Shown here one piece after another: positions 52,939 through 62,243 of a stretch of DNA of 64,000 nt (positions within the stretch are counted from its first letter, which is position 1; every line of letters begins with the position of its first letter). The position numbers were made by a program, and so were the translations under genes. The notes beneath the pieces were generated by a model. That model made no database searches and was not told the origin of the DNA. It saw only the letters and a list, made by a program, of their open reading frames with translations. The DNA comes from an uncultured Litoreibacter sp. (GTDB taxonomy: Bacteria; Pseudomonadota; Alphaproteobacteria; Rhodobacterales; Rhodobacteraceae): positions 496,001-560,000 of the forward strand of contig CANLVO010000001.1 of assembly GCA_947494645.1 (NCBI GenBank), read 5' to 3'.

Positions 52939-53721
52939 TCACGGTTTCGCTTGAACCTCATATAGTGAGACAGCAGCGGCATTTGAGACATTCAACGACC
53001 CAAACTTGCCAGACGCGTCGATGCGTACAAGTTTGTCGCAGGTTTCTTTCGTCTTTTCCCTCAGCCCGGGGCCTTCAGCGCCCAGCACCAAGGCGACAGG
53101 TTGCTCAGGCTTAGAAATCACATCGCGCAGGTTTTCTTCTGCCTCTCCATCAAGACCAAGCAATATGAAGCCCATCTCGCGTAGCGCTTCCATTGCGGTC
53201 GCGAGATTCTTCACTCTCAAATAAGGTTGACGCTCCAAGGCACCTGATGCTGTCTTCGCCAAAGCCCCGGTTTCAGGCGCCGAGTGGCGATGTGGGGCAA
53301 TCACTGCTCGCGCACCAAAGACTTCGGCAGATCGTAAGATCGCTCCTACATTATGTGGGTCAGTCACGCGGTCCAGCAAGATCACTCGTGCGGGCTGCCC
53401 GCGCGGAGCGCAAATATCGCTCAAACCGCCCCAATCAAGTGGTTTGACTTCTAATGCTGCACCTTGATGAACCGACTGCGGGTCGATAGGTGCCGCAAAC
53501 TTTCTCGGATCGGATAGCTCAGGTTCCATACCGCTGGCCGCGATCTCCTCGGCTAGACGGTCCGCCGCATTCTTGGTGACGACCAATCGCAACCGCACGC
53601 GCATCGGGTTTTCCAGTGCATCACGCACTGCATGGATACCAAACAGCCAAACGGTCTCTGCAGCAGCCGCGCGACGATCACGTTCTTTTTGGACGACCCA
53701 TTTGGGTTTTTTTTGTTTCAT
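52939..53721 (-). CDS. rlmB: 23S rRNA 2'-O-methyltransferase RlmB (SpoU family)
   Basis: 260 residues. It has the SpoU knot motifs: VILLDRVTDPHNVGAILRSAEVFGA, ALVLGAEGPGLREKTKETCD and IDASGKFGSLNVSNAAAVSLYE. The N-terminal substrate domain (WLFGIHAVRDALENP) fits RlmB, which methylates G2251 in 23S rRNA in E. coli. The N-terminus is Lys-rich. Situated directly downstream on the opposite strand from tRNA-Tyr. Confidence 0.93.
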   Translation of the reverse strand: MKQKKPKWVVQKERDRRAAAAETVWLFGIHAVRDALENPMRVRLRLVVTKNAADRLAEEIAASGMEPELSDPRKFAAPIDPQSVHQGAALEVKPLDWGGLSDICAPRGQPARVILLDRVTDPHNVGAILRSAEVFGARAVIAPHRHSAPETGALAKTASGALERQPYLRVKNLATAMEALREMGFILLGLDGEAEENLRDVISKPEQPVALVLGAEGPGLREKTKETCDKLVRIDASGKFGSLNVSNAAAVSLYEVQAKP

Positions 53722-53816
53722 ATCGAGACCTTGATCATTTCACTTCAGAAAGCGCAAGTGGCGGGACGTTTTGATGTTGACGGGCGGAGGCAGCACTTAT
53801 AGATCAGCCGCCTAGT

Positions 53817-53900
53817 GGGCGACAGGCCGCAAGGTGTGGCAGGGGACTGTAACTCCCTCGCGGAGACGCACGCCTGGTTCGATTCCAGGGTCGCCCACCA
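53817..53900 (+). tRNA. tRNA-Tyr (anticodon GTA)
   Basis: 84 nt, class II type. Acceptor GGGCGAC (53817-53823) pairs with GTCGCCC (53890-53896), discriminator A, and CCA encoded (53898-53900). D-stem GCC/GGC around GCAAGGTGT. Anticodon loop CTGTAAC with GTA at 53849-53851. A long variable arm follows, and the T-stem CCTGG/CCAGG holds TTCGATT. Confidence 0.97.
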
Positions 53901-53902
53901 CT

Positions 53903-54115
53903 TCAAACAAATCTGACGTTCTTTCGTTGTGCTGTGGTGACCAGGCTCAGTAGAGGTTCGGTTCGGCGAAGCAACTTTATTGTAGCAAGGGTCAAGAAAA
54001 GCTGCTGCAAGGTGACGGTGGCTTCGTTCATTGCGATACAAGTGGTCTCAATAGCGGGCGCTGCATGGTGCAAGCCGATAAAACCTTCGACTTGTGCGCG
54101 ATCCAAGATAATCAT
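53903..54115 (-). CDS. Small hypothetical protein
   Basis: 70 residues from the ATG at 54115, with AAGGAG ten bases before. The sequence begins MIILDRAQVEGFIGLHH and is mixed hydrophobic, with MNEATVTLQQLFLTLATIKLLRR in the middle, then a basic end (TTAQRKNVRFV). No family recognised. Its stop is directly beside the tRNA-Tyr 3' end and its start is divergent from the aminotransferase. The opposite strand has a shorter open frame without a ribosome site. Confidence 0.4.
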   Translation of the reverse strand: MIILDRAQVEGFIGLHHAAPAIETTCIAMNEATVTLQQLFLTLATIKLLRRTEPLLSLVTTAQRKNVRFV

Positions 54116-54147
54116 CTTGAGACAACTCCTTACAGGTGCACGCGACA

Positions 54148-55287
54148 ATGCCAACCTTGCCTGATTTTCGTCTTGAGACCCATTTTTCCAAATGGGAGTT
54201 CAAAGCGCGGTATCACATGACCGCCTCAGATGCCGAAAGCCTTTCATTGTGCGAACTGCTGGCGATGGCCGCGCCTCAGGACCGCGAAGCGTTTGAAGGG
54301 ATGTGGTTGGGCTATACAGAAACGTTCGGCAGCCCTGAACTTCGAAATGTGATTGCCTCAACTTACGCCACACAATCCGCGTCTGACATTTTGTGTTTTG
54401 CGGGGGCCAGCGAGGGCATTTTTGCCGCCAACAATGTGATCCTCGACAAGGACAGTCATGCAATTGTCGTGACGCCGAACTACCAAAGTCATGAAACGCT
54501 GCCCTTGGCTATTTGCGAAGCCACTGGGGTCCCGCTTGATCCTGATGACGGTTGGTCTCTTGATCTCGACCAGGTGAAGGCAGCAATCCGGCCCAACACA
54601 AAGCTGATGACCATCAATTTCCCGCATAATCCTACCGGTGCAATCTTGCCTTTAGATCGGTACATGGCCTTGGTCGAGCTTTGCCGGACGCATGGAATTT
54701 ACATCCTACATGATGAGATTTTCAACGGGTTGGGGCCGACTGGCACGCAGCATTTGCCTTTTGTTGCAGATGTTTACGAGCGTGGACTTTCGCTGAACGT
54801 ACTGTCCAAATCCTTCGGACTACCCGGTTTGCGTATTGGATGGATTGCCTGTCAGGACGCAGAACTTCTGTCGAAGATGGAACGTATGAAACACTATCTG
54901 TCGATCTGTAACTCGGGACCGAGCGAGCATCTGGCCATGATCGCTCTAAGGAACAAGGATGCCTTGTTAAGTCGCAATTGCGAAATCGTCGACGAAAACC
55001 TTCCAAAGTGGGAAGCCTTTTTTGCCCGCCACCCGGACCTGTTTGAATGGCGGCGGCCTGATGGATCGTGCATGGCGTTCCCGCGTTACATGGGTAAGGA
55101 GGGAGTAGAAGAGTTTTGCCGCAGATTGGTAGAGGACAGCGGTGTGCTCTTGCTTCCAAGCACAATCTATCGCTCGGAGCTTGGCCCTATTCCGACGGAT
55201 CGTTTTCGACTCGGATTCGGACGAAACGGGCTGGATGAGGGTCTGGCCGCACTAGAAGCTGACCTCATGAAAAACAAGGCACGGTAA
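54148..55287 (+). CDS. PLP-dependent aminotransferase, class I/II
   Basis: 379 residues from the ATG at 54148; a GTG four codons upstream is an alternative. Fold-type I with NFPHNPTGAILPL (the NPTG loop), HDEIFNG (PLP aspartate) and PLP lysine K221 in VLSKSFGLPGLRIGW. A C-terminal arginine pair (DRFRLGFGR) binds the carboxylate. The closest recognisable group is capreomycidine-synthase-like and unassigned amino acid transaminases, not HisC. Substrate unknown. Confidence 0.9.
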   Translation: MPTLPDFRLETHFSKWEFKARYHMTASDAESLSLCELLAMAAPQDREAFEGMWLGYTETFGSPELRNVIASTYATQSASDILCFAGASEGIFAANNVILDKDSHAIVVTPNYQSHETLPLAICEATGVPLDPDDGWSLDLDQVKAAIRPNTKLMTINFPHNPTGAILPLDRYMALVELCRTHGIYILHDEIFNGLGPTGTQHLPFVADVYERGLSLNVLSKSFGLPGLRIGWIACQDAELLSKMERMKHYLSICNSGPSEHLAMIALRNKDALLSRNCEIVDENLPKWEAFFARHPDLFEWRRPDGSCMAFPRYMGKEGVEEFCRRLVEDSGVLLLPSTIYRSELGPIPTDRFRLGFGRNGLDEGLAALEADLMKNKAR

Positions 55288-55322
55288 CGTTTGGCAAGTT
55301 CTTGTTGATAGGCTGATTGAGG

Positions 55323-55634
55323 CTAAACGCGAGAAGCCTTCTCTTCGATACCAGACGTTCCCTCTCGTCTGTTCAGCTCAGCTAAAACGCTTTCGAGCGT
55401 CACATCACGTGACTTGAGCATCACTAGCAAATGGAAAATTACATCCGCAGCCTCTGAGGTAAGGTTGTCTCGGTTGTTTTGGACGCACGCGATGATTGCT
55501 TCGACAGCCTCTTCCCCAAATTTCTCGGCGCATTTTTCTGGTCCCTGAGCTAGTAACTTTGCGGTCCAAGAACCCTCAGGGTCGGCGGCAGCGCGGGCTT
55601 CAATTGTCGAGGCAAGAGTTTCTAGAGCGCTCAT
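55323..55634 (-). CDS. hisE: Phosphoribosyl-ATP pyrophosphatase HisE
   Basis: 103 residues. Hydrolyses phosphoribosyl-ATP to phosphoribosyl-AMP, histidine pathway step 2. The MazG-like helical bundle has [12 protein letters not shown] and [14 protein letters not shown], carrying the acidic Mg2+ site. Stand-alone HisE (not fused to HisI). The ATG overlaps the hisF stop by 4 bp. Confidence 0.95.
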   Translation of the reverse strand: MSALETLASTIEARAAADPEGSWTAKLLAQGPEKCAEKFGEEAVEAIIACVQNNRDNLTSEAADVIFHLLVMLKSRDVTLESVLAELNRREGTSGIEEKASRV

Positions 55635-56395
55635 GCGGCGATCCTCATGTTCAAGCCGGCGGCGGCCATATGTGCTTTAGCTTCAGCGATTGTGAAGTCG
55701 CCGAAGTGAAAGATTGACGCTGCAAGCACCGCGTCGGCGCCGCCCTTGGTCACGCCTTCCACCAGATGATCGAGATTGCCTACGCCGCCTGATGCAATCA
55801 CAGGAACCGAAACGGCATCAGATATGGCGCGCGTCAGGGGCAGATTGTAGCCATCCCGAGTCCCGTCGCGGTCCATGGAAGTGAGCAGGATCTCTCCCGC
55901 GCCTTTTTCGACAATCATCTTAGCGAATTCCACAGCATCCAGCCCTGTGGGTTTTCGCCCGCCAGCAGTGAAAAGCTCCCATTTGCCGGGCGCAGTCGTC
56001 TTTGCATCAAGGGCGACCACAATGCATTGCGACCCAAAGCGGTTTGCAGCATCCGCCACCACTTCGGGGTTTGCAACAGCGGCAGAGTTGAAGGACACTT
56101 TATCAGCGCCTGCAAGAAGCAATTTACGGACATCCTCATGGGTGCGTACGCCACCGCCAACAGTCAAAGGAATGTAGCAGGCCTCTGCAGTCCGCGTGAC
56201 GACGTCAAACATAGTGCCTCGATTTTCATGCGTAGCATTGATGTCAAGAAAGCAAAGCTCGTCGGCCCCGGCTGCATCATAGGCCTTGGCGGCCTCGACC
56301 GGGTCGCCTGCGTCTCGGAGGCCAACGAAATTGACACCTTTCACGACGCGACCGTCTTTGACGTCCAGACACGGGATGATACGAGTTTTCAGCAT
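55631..56395 (-). CDS. hisF: Imidazole glycerol phosphate synthase subunit HisF
   Basis: 254 residues. Cyclase of the HisH/HisF complex. The start [23 protein letters not shown] holds the catalytic D11; [12 protein letters not shown] holds the second aspartate, near residue 130. [20 protein letters not shown] is the phosphate site. Coupled to hisE by an ATGA-type overlap. Confidence 0.97.
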   Translation of the reverse strand: MLKTRIIPCLDVKDGRVVKGVNFVGLRDAGDPVEAAKAYDAAGADELCFLDINATHENRGTMFDVVTRTAEACYIPLTVGGGVRTHEDVRKLLLAGADKVSFNSAAVANPEVVADAANRFGSQCIVVALDAKTTAPGKWELFTAGGRKPTGLDAVEFAKMIVEKGAGEILLTSMDRDGTRDGYNLPLTRAISDAVSVPVIASGGVGNLDHLVEGVTKGGADAVLAASIFHFGDFTIAEAKAHMAAAGLNMRIAA

Positions 56396-56471
56396 TGATC
56401 TGCTCCAATTAGGCTGATCGTTTAGCTCGTATTGCGTCGCTATGCCAGAGATGTGATTGGAACATAGCGTG

Positions 56472-56485
56472 TCACCATGCGGTGA
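56472..56485. promoter_or_regulatory. Inverted repeat upstream of the DUF302 gene
   Basis: TCACC at 56472-56476 and GGTGA at 56481-56485 flank ATGC, with another GGTGA nearby at 56491-56495. It lies about 30-45 bp upstream of the DUF302 start codon and could be a repressor site. Confidence 0.3.
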
Positions 56486-56516
56486 TGTTGCGGTGAAATT
56501 TTATAGGAGATACATC

Positions 56517-56960
56517 ATGAAGGCTTTTCTAACCTCTGCTATCCTCGCCATTGGAGCCGCCATGCCCGCTTTTGCTGAACTCATAACCGTGCCGTCTTCG
56601 AAATCAGTGACTGAGACTGCCGATGCCTTGGCAGCCGCAATTGAGGGTGCTGGCGCAAAAGTTGTAGCCCGTGTGGATCATCAGAAAGCTGCCGCAGGCG
56701 CCGATCTTGAAATGGGTGAGGCGCAAGTGCTGATCTTTGGCAATCCCAAGATCGGAACACCTGCAATGCAAGCCGACATCCGTGCGGCCTTGTATCTGCC
56801 CCTGAAAGTGTTGGTCTATGCGGATGCCGACGGCTACACGCAGCTGACCTATGATGACCCGGCAGCGATGTTTGATGGTCTGGACATCCCGGCCGATGCG
56901 GAGTTCGTGAAGATTATGACGGGCGCGCTAGGCAAATTGACTGGCAAGGCGGCACAGTAA
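56517..56960 (+). CDS. DUF302 domain exported protein
   Basis: 147 residues from the ATG at 56517, after AGGAGA. Signal peptide MKAFLTSAILAIGAAMPAFA, then a DUF302 domain (SVTETADALAAAIEGAGAKVVARVDHQKAA, and QVLIFGNPKIGTPAMQADIRAALYLPLKVLVY). Function of DUF302 is unknown; members occur with stress and metal-related genes. It sits on the opposite strand between hisA and hisF. Confidence 0.9.
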   Translation: MKAFLTSAILAIGAAMPAFAELITVPSSKSVTETADALAAAIEGAGAKVVARVDHQKAAAGADLEMGEAQVLIFGNPKIGTPAMQADIRAALYLPLKVLVYADADGYTQLTYDDPAAMFDGLDIPADAEFVKIMTGALGKLTGKAAQ

Positions 56961-57006
56961 GTTTCTACCGCAGTAGGGCACCAGACTACGTAGCAGTGTG
57001 AAGCGC

Positions 57007-57729
57007 TTAGCTTTTGAGCAAGTTAAGCGCTTCATTCAGGTCAATTGCACCGTCGTAGAGCGCGCGACCCGAGATTGCACCGTTTAAAGGCGCGCCTGAG
57101 GCTTTGAGATCTGCAAGGTCGGATAGCGATGAAACCCCACCAGATGCGATAACCGGAATTGAGACAGCGCTAGCTAGGGCAGCCGTGGCCTCTACATTGG
57201 GGCCTTGCATCGCGCCGTCGCGATTGATGTCGGTGTAGATCAGGGCCGTAACGCCCGCATCTTCGAATTGCTTTGCTAGCTCCGTGACTTGGATGTCGGT
57301 TTCCTCTGCCCAACCACGGGTGGCCACCATGCCGTTGCGCGCGTCGAGACCGATAGCGACATGACCGGGGAAAGCCCGTGCCGCTTCCTTGACGAGTATT
57401 GGATTCTCTACGGCGACGGTGCCGAGGATGACCCGCTGTAAGCCTTTACTCAGCCAGCTTTCAATCGTCGCCATGTCGCGGATACCGCCCCCCAATTGGA
57501 CCGGCACACTTGTCTCTTTAAGGATTGCCTCGACGGCTGCGGCGTTCACCGGTTCTCCGGCAAATGCACCGTTCAAATCCACAAGATGTAACCATTCGCA
57601 GCCGGCATCCTGAAATGCCCTTGCTTGGGCTGCAGGGTTGTCATTGAAGACCGTCGCTTGCTCCATCTCACCTTTGTATAGCCGCACGCAGTTGCCATCT
57701 TTGAGGTCAATCGCAGGATAGAGGATCAT
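57007..57729 (-). CDS. hisA: HisA, ProFAR isomerase
   Basis: 240 residues from the ATG at 57729. [20 protein letters not shown] with D8 as catalytic base; [19 protein letters not shown] with the second aspartate near 127; [20 protein letters not shown] is the phosphate site. Isomerises the ProFAR intermediate, histidine step 4. The frame reaches 57792, but that part lacks a ribosome site. Confidence 0.97.
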   Translation of the reverse strand: MILYPAIDLKDGNCVRLYKGEMEQATVFNDNPAAQARAFQDAGCEWLHLVDLNGAFAGEPVNAAAVEAILKETSVPVQLGGGIRDMATIESWLSKGLQRVILGTVAVENPILVKEAARAFPGHVAIGLDARNGMVATRGWAEETDIQVTELAKQFEDAGVTALIYTDINRDGAMQGPNVEATAALASAVSIPVIASGGVSSLSDLADLKASGAPLNGAISGRALYDGAIDLNEALNLLKS

Positions 57730-57870
57730 TGAAAAGGCCTTGCATTGGTGGATTTTCCGGCTCCCTATCTCATAGTGACGCGGCGTTTGCAAAGGCCAAG
57801 AGACCCAACGTCACGCTTGCCTGAAGCAGGGGCGGGAACGCAATCTGAGTGCAACTCATGGGAGGAAGAT

Positions 57871-58260
57871 ATGAGAACACTTATTTTGGCCCTTGGCCTT
57901 GCATTGGCTGGCGCAGGAAGCGCGTCCGCCGCAGACCCCGTTCTGGGCACGTGGAAGACGCAAGTCGATGATGGCGCGTTTGCACATGTAGATATGTATC
58001 AATGCGGCACTGCAATTTGTGGCAAGATTGTTCGCACCTTCAATGATACGGGTGAGTACAAATCTCCCAACTTGGGCAAAGACATCGTGCGCGGCATGAC
58101 GCCTTCTGGCGCGAATGCCTATGCAGGCAAAGTCTGGCGCCCCTCAAACAACAAAATCTACAAAGGCAAGATTGCCCTGAGTGGCAACTCCTTGAAGCTT
58201 GCTGGCTGTGTGGCAGGTGGTCTTCTTTGCTCCAAACAGACTTGGCAGCGGATCAAGTAA
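57871..58260 (+). CDS. DUF2147 domain exported protein
   Basis: 129 residues from the ATG at 57871, after GGGAGGAAG. Signal peptide MRTLILALGLALAGAGSASA, then the DUF2147 pattern: VLGTWKTQVDDGAFAHVDMYQCGTAICGKIVRTF, then GKDIVRGMTP, GKVWRPSNNKIYKGKIALSG and LKLAGCVAGGLLCSKQTWQRIK. Two pairs of cysteines could form disulfides. Family function unknown. Opposite strand between hisA and hisH. Confidence 0.93.
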   Translation: MRTLILALGLALAGAGSASAADPVLGTWKTQVDDGAFAHVDMYQCGTAICGKIVRTFNDTGEYKSPNLGKDIVRGMTPSGANAYAGKVWRPSNNKIYKGKIALSGNSLKLAGCVAGGLLCSKQTWQRIK

Positions 58261-58261
58261 G

Positions 58262-58903
58262 CTAAGGCTGCCACTTCAGAAAATTAGCGATCAGCCGGAG
58301 CCCCGTGCTCTGGCTTTTCTCCGGGTGGAATTGTGTGCCGATCATCGTGTCGCGGGCCACCATTGCGGTCACCGGACCACCATAATCAACATACGCTAAC
58401 CGGTCACTTGGGTCCGCTACCTCAAACTGGTAGCTGTGAACGAAATAGGCGTGATCGCCAGAGCCAACACCTTCCAAGACTGGATGCGCTCCCTCGATCT
58501 GCAGATCGTTCCAACCCATATGGGGAACCTTGAGGCTTGGGTTGGAAGGAGCGATTTTGATGATTTCGCCACCAATCCAATCGAAGCCGGGCGTGTCCAT
58601 ATACTCGCGCCCCACGCTCGCCATCATCTGCATACCCACGCAGATGCCAAAGAACGGCTTGGCGTTTGTCACGGCAGCTTCGACAATTGCCTCATAGAGC
58701 GCCGCGCGGTCTTGCATCAATGCGTTGCGACATGCAGGAAAGGCTCCGTCACCCGGCAGAACAATCCTGTCCGCTCGCATAACGTCTTCGGGTCTTGCGC
58801 TTACCAATACATCGCCACCATCCACTTCCAAAGCCATGCGTTGAAACGCTTTTTCAGCGGAATGGAGATTGCCTGAATCGTAATCTACCAGCACGGTCAG
58901 CAT
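58262..58903 (-). CDS. hisH: Imidazole glycerol phosphate synthase subunit HisH
   Basis: 213 residues, glutamine amidotransferase. Nucleophile cysteine in PFFGICVGMQMM and the His-Glu pair in GTQFHPEKSQSTGL. Starts MLTVLVDYDSGNLHS. Feeds ammonia to HisF. The stop is one base from the stop of DUF2147. Confidence 0.96.
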   Translation of the reverse strand: MLTVLVDYDSGNLHSAEKAFQRMALEVDGGDVLVSARPEDVMRADRIVLPGDGAFPACRNALMQDRAALYEAIVEAAVTNAKPFFGICVGMQMMASVGREYMDTPGFDWIGGEIIKIAPSNPSLKVPHMGWNDLQIEGAHPVLEGVGSGDHAYFVHSYQFEVADPSDRLAYVDYGGPVTAMVARDTMIGTQFHPEKSQSTGLRLIANFLKWQP

Positions 58904-58961
58904 GGCGGCGCCACGGCAAGACCGTCCCCTTCATACGCGCAAACGCGGTCTGATCTACGTC

Positions 58962-59549
58962 TCAAAGGACACCCTTTGTGCTAGGAATCGCACCGTCCTT
59001 CCGCGGATCAGTCTCAACAGCGTCACGCAAGGCGCGGGCGACTGCCTTAAATGCGGCCTCCACAATGTGGTGGCTGTTAAACCCATGCAGCTGATCGATG
59101 TGAAGTGTAATGCCACCATGTGTCGCAAAGGCTTGGAAGAACTCCCGCACCAGTTCCGTATCGAAGGTCCCAATTTTCTGAGTTGGCAAGTCGAGGTTGC
59201 AGATCAGAAATGGGCGCGCAGACAGGTCCAGGGCGCAGCGTACCTGCGCGTCATCCATAGGCAAATGGCACTCGCCATAGCGTCGGATCCCACGCTTGTC
59301 CCCAAGCGCTTTGACAAGGGCTTGCCCAAGAGCGATGCCCGTATCTTCGACAGTGTGGTGGTCGTCAATATGCAGATCGCCTTTGGTGCGGACCTTCATG
59401 TCGATCAGCGAATGCCGAGACAATTGGTCGAGCATATGGTCAAAGAATCCAACGCCAGTCTCGTTGTCATAGCGGCCTGTGCCATCGAGGCTGATCTCGA
59501 CAACAATCGCGGTTTCGGCAGTCTTGCGTTCTACAATGGCGGTCCGCAT
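58962..59549 (-). CDS. hisB: Imidazoleglycerol-phosphate dehydratase HisB
   Basis: 195 residues from the ATG at 59549. The dehydratase only: [37 protein letters not shown] and [21 protein letters not shown] hold the manganese histidines. No phosphatase domain, consistent with a separate hisN at 41491. It is upstream of hisH on the same strand; 58 bp apart. Confidence 0.97.
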   Translation of the reverse strand: MRTAIVERKTAETAIVVEISLDGTGRYDNETGVGFFDHMLDQLSRHSLIDMKVRTKGDLHIDDHHTVEDTGIALGQALVKALGDKRGIRRYGECHLPMDDAQVRCALDLSARPFLICNLDLPTQKIGTFDTELVREFFQAFATHGGITLHIDQLHGFNSHHIVEAAFKAVARALRDAVETDPRKDGAIPSTKGVL

Positions 59550-59702
59550 CAGTTTCTCCTTGGGTGTTGGTGCCTTATAGGCAGGCAATCGAAAATGGCC
59601 AAGAGGTTGCCGGGGCTTGCGAAATGAGTGTCGCGCAAATGCCGAGGCGCACAGCTTTGCGGGGGCGAATGGATGATATTTCCCCGCAAAATATCGGTTT
59701 TA

Positions 59703-59718
59703 TGTCTAATTTTAGACA
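59703..59718. promoter_or_regulatory. Palindrome upstream of the Hint protein gene
   Basis: TGTCTAA-TT-TTAGACA: perfect 7-bp arms, 50 bp before the Hint gene ATG. Good candidate for an operator, or for a hairpin in the leader. Confidence 0.45.
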
Positions 59719-59768
59719 GGTTTCGACCCGTATAAGCCGGGTGCCTACTGAAACTTGGATCCGAGCGA

Positions 59769-61415
59769 ATGCCTGCATTGAATGCAAATACAGCTGCCAC
59801 AGCCGTCGAAATGGCCACAGAGATATTGGGAAGCGGTTTTACCATCGATTCCGCGATGTATTTTGGCGATCCCGCAGCGTCCGGTACTTTTTCCGATGGC
59901 GACACAACAAACCCAAACGTCTTGCCATCAGACACAGGCGTCATTCTGTCCACTGGCAACGTTGCAAGTTTCGCGAATGCGACCGGAGCCAACAACCAGG
60001 CTGGAAACACGTCCGCTGACACATCTGGCGCGGACGGAAATGCTGTTTTCGACGCAGCATCCGGCTCCTCGACCTTCGACGCGGCCTATATGGAGATCAC
60101 TTTCACGCCTGAACCAGGCCAAACATCGTTAAACATCGAGTTCCGTTTCTATTCGGAGGAATACAACGAATACGTTTACTCGAACTTCAACGACATCGCT
60201 TTGGTTCAGCTTGATGGCGTGACGCAACCCATTTCGGTCGGGTCCGGCGAGATCTCGGTGAACGGGATCAATAATGCCGGAGCGATCGCTCCAACATTTG
60301 GTGATGAATCGAATGACCCAAACCCGGGCAACGGTCAGTTCGATAGCGCGAACCCAAACCTATATGTCGATAACACGGCTGGGGGTTTTGCGACCGAAAT
60401 GGACGGCTTCACCGTTACGCTTTCGTTGGATATTCCGGTTACACCTGGATTGCAGCAAACCTTGTTCATTGGCATTGCGGATGTAGGCGACAGTTCGTTC
60501 GACAGCTCTCTGGTGATTGCCTCCAACAACGTTCCGGATACGACCGACACGGATCCGGTTGCCACGGATGACACAGGCATCTTGACCTTCGGCAGCAACG
60601 ACAAGACCGTCGATTTGCTCGCCAATGACAGCGACCCAAACGGCCAAACACTGACCATTACGCAGATCAACGGCGTCAATGTGTTGGCGGGCGACGTTGT
60701 GACGCTGAACACAGGCCAAACCGTCGAACTGAATAACAACGGCACGATTACAATCGTGAATGCCAGCGGAGCGCTAGGTGAAACGTCGTTCAGCTATACG
60801 ATTGCTGATGCAGATGGCAACACTGACAGCGCATTCGTTACCTTTGATGCGCAACCGATCTGCTATTGCGCGGGTACGATGATCGAGACCCCGTACGGCC
60901 CCCGAGCCGTTGAAGAACTTTGCATTGGTGACCTGGTCTTGACGCGGGACAATGGACCTCAGGCCATTCGGTGGGCCGGTGTGAGGACGATGATGACCTC
61001 AGCACGTTCAGCGCCAATTAAATTTACAGCGGGCGCGATCGGTAATTCACAAGAACTTCTCGTCTCTCCACAGCACCGATTGCTGATATCCGGTTATCGC
61101 GCGGAGCTCTACTTCGGTCACTCTGAAGTCTTGGTTGCCGCCCGGCATCTGGTCAACGGGGACACGGTTTCAAAGTTGGTACCTGGTATCGCAACCTATC
61201 ACCACATCATGTTTGATGGGCACGAAGTTATCACCGCCAACGGTGCTTTGAGTGAAAGCTACCAGCCAGGTGCGTATTCCTTGCCGGGTTTGGACGTCGC
61301 TGCACGCGAAGAGCTGTTCGAGATCTTTCCTGAGCTACGAACTAACCCCCAGGCTCATGTGAAAGCGGCTCGCGAAACTGTGCGAGGCCAAGCTGGCATG
61401 CTCTTGGCGAGCTAG
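59769..61415 (+). CDS. Choice-of-anchor L / Hint domain protein
   Basis: 548 residues, with no N-terminal signal peptide. The first 265 residues are acidic and resemble the choice-of-anchor L domain (FYSEEYNEYVYSNFNDIALVQLDG). A cadherin-like Ig domain (VDLLANDSDPNGQTLTITQING) follows. The C-terminal Hint module begins with C365 in CYCAGTMIETPYGPRAVEEL, with RLLISGYRAELYFG and AARHLVNGDTV further on. Hint domains self-splice or self-cleave at the first cysteine. Secretion is presumably through a type I or unknown path; no RTX repeats are visible. Confidence 0.85.
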   Translation: MPALNANTAATAVEMATEILGSGFTIDSAMYFGDPAASGTFSDGDTTNPNVLPSDTGVILSTGNVASFANATGANNQAGNTSADTSGADGNAVFDAASGSSTFDAAYMEITFTPEPGQTSLNIEFRFYSEEYNEYVYSNFNDIALVQLDGVTQPISVGSGEISVNGINNAGAIAPTFGDESNDPNPGNGQFDSANPNLYVDNTAGGFATEMDGFTVTLSLDIPVTPGLQQTLFIGIADVGDSSFDSSLVIASNNVPDTTDTDPVATDDTGILTFGSNDKTVDLLANDSDPNGQTLTITQINGVNVLAGDVVTLNTGQTVELNNNGTITIVNASGALGETSFSYTIADADGNTDSAFVTFDAQPICYCAGTMIETPYGPRAVEELCIGDLVLTRDNGPQAIRWAGVRTMMTSARSAPIKFTAGAIGNSQELLVSPQHRLLISGYRAELYFGHSEVLVAARHLVNGDTVSKLVPGIATYHHIMFDGHEVITANGALSESYQPGAYSLPGLDVAAREELFEIFPELRTNPQAHVKAARETVRGQAGMLLAS

Positions 61416-61424
61416 AGCAGGTTT

Positions 61425-62177
61425 CTAAGCGTTGAGGAAAACGCGCACTGCGGCTTCGAACTCACGAGGTTTTTCCGCGTGAAGCCAATGACCAGCATCC
61501 GGTATTTTTGCGAACCGCGCGGACGGAAAAAGGGTGCGAATTTTTTCACGGTGCTCAGCAGTCACGTAATCAGACGCAGCTCCTGATAAAAAAAGGACTT
61601 CTCGCTGAAAGCTGGGTTCAATGTCGGGAAACCCTATAATGGCAGGCATTTCTGCCTCAAGCACGTCGAAGTTAAGCCGCCATTCGCGGGCCTTCACATC
61701 CAAAGACTGCAAGAGAAATGCGCGCACTCCGTCCTCCTCAATCAAGGGCTTCAATTGCCTGTCCGCATCCCCTCTTGTGCTGACAGCGCTAAGATCCAGC
61801 TTGCGCATCGCGTGGATCAAGTGAGCTTGGGTATGATCATAACCAACTGGCGCGATATCGGCGATAATGAGCTTGCGGACGTGCTCTGGCTGAGTAAGTG
61901 CAAGGACCATCGACGCCTTGCCTCCCATCGAGTGACCCAGCACGTGCGATGGACCGATATGCGTCAGCACTTCCATCAAATCGGCGGCCATGTCGTGATA
62001 GCTTTGCGTGTCACCGCGCGGGCTTTGGCCATGATTTCGCATATCAACGACCACGACGTGAAATTCGTTAGATAGCCGTTTGGCGATCACACCCCAGTTG
62101 CGCGCAGATCCAAAAAGACCATGAGCGACAAGAAGGTTGGGAGCATTCGCCTCCCCATAGGTGACGTAATTCAGCAT
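61425..62177 (-). CDS. Alpha/beta hydrolase (YbfF-like esterase)
   Basis: 250 residues. HGLFGSARNWGVIAKRL is the oxyanion region, LGHSMGGKASM the serine elbow, and PDAGHWLHAEKP the histidine. Matches the YbfF acyl-CoA/ester thioesterase group. It ends convergent to the Hint gene. Confidence 0.92.
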   Translation of the reverse strand: MLNYVTYGEANAPNLLVAHGLFGSARNWGVIAKRLSNEFHVVVVDMRNHGQSPRGDTQSYHDMAADLMEVLTHIGPSHVLGHSMGGKASMVLALTQPEHVRKLIIADIAPVGYDHTQAHLIHAMRKLDLSAVSTRGDADRQLKPLIEEDGVRAFLLQSLDVKAREWRLNFDVLEAEMPAIIGFPDIEPSFQREVLFLSGAASDYVTAEHREKIRTLFPSARFAKIPDAGHWLHAEKPREFEAAVRVFLNA

Positions 62178-62243
62178 GTCTTTGCGGTATCAGGACTGGG
62201 AGGGCTTGGAAAGCGTGAGTGCAAGCTTATAAGGGCGCTGGGG

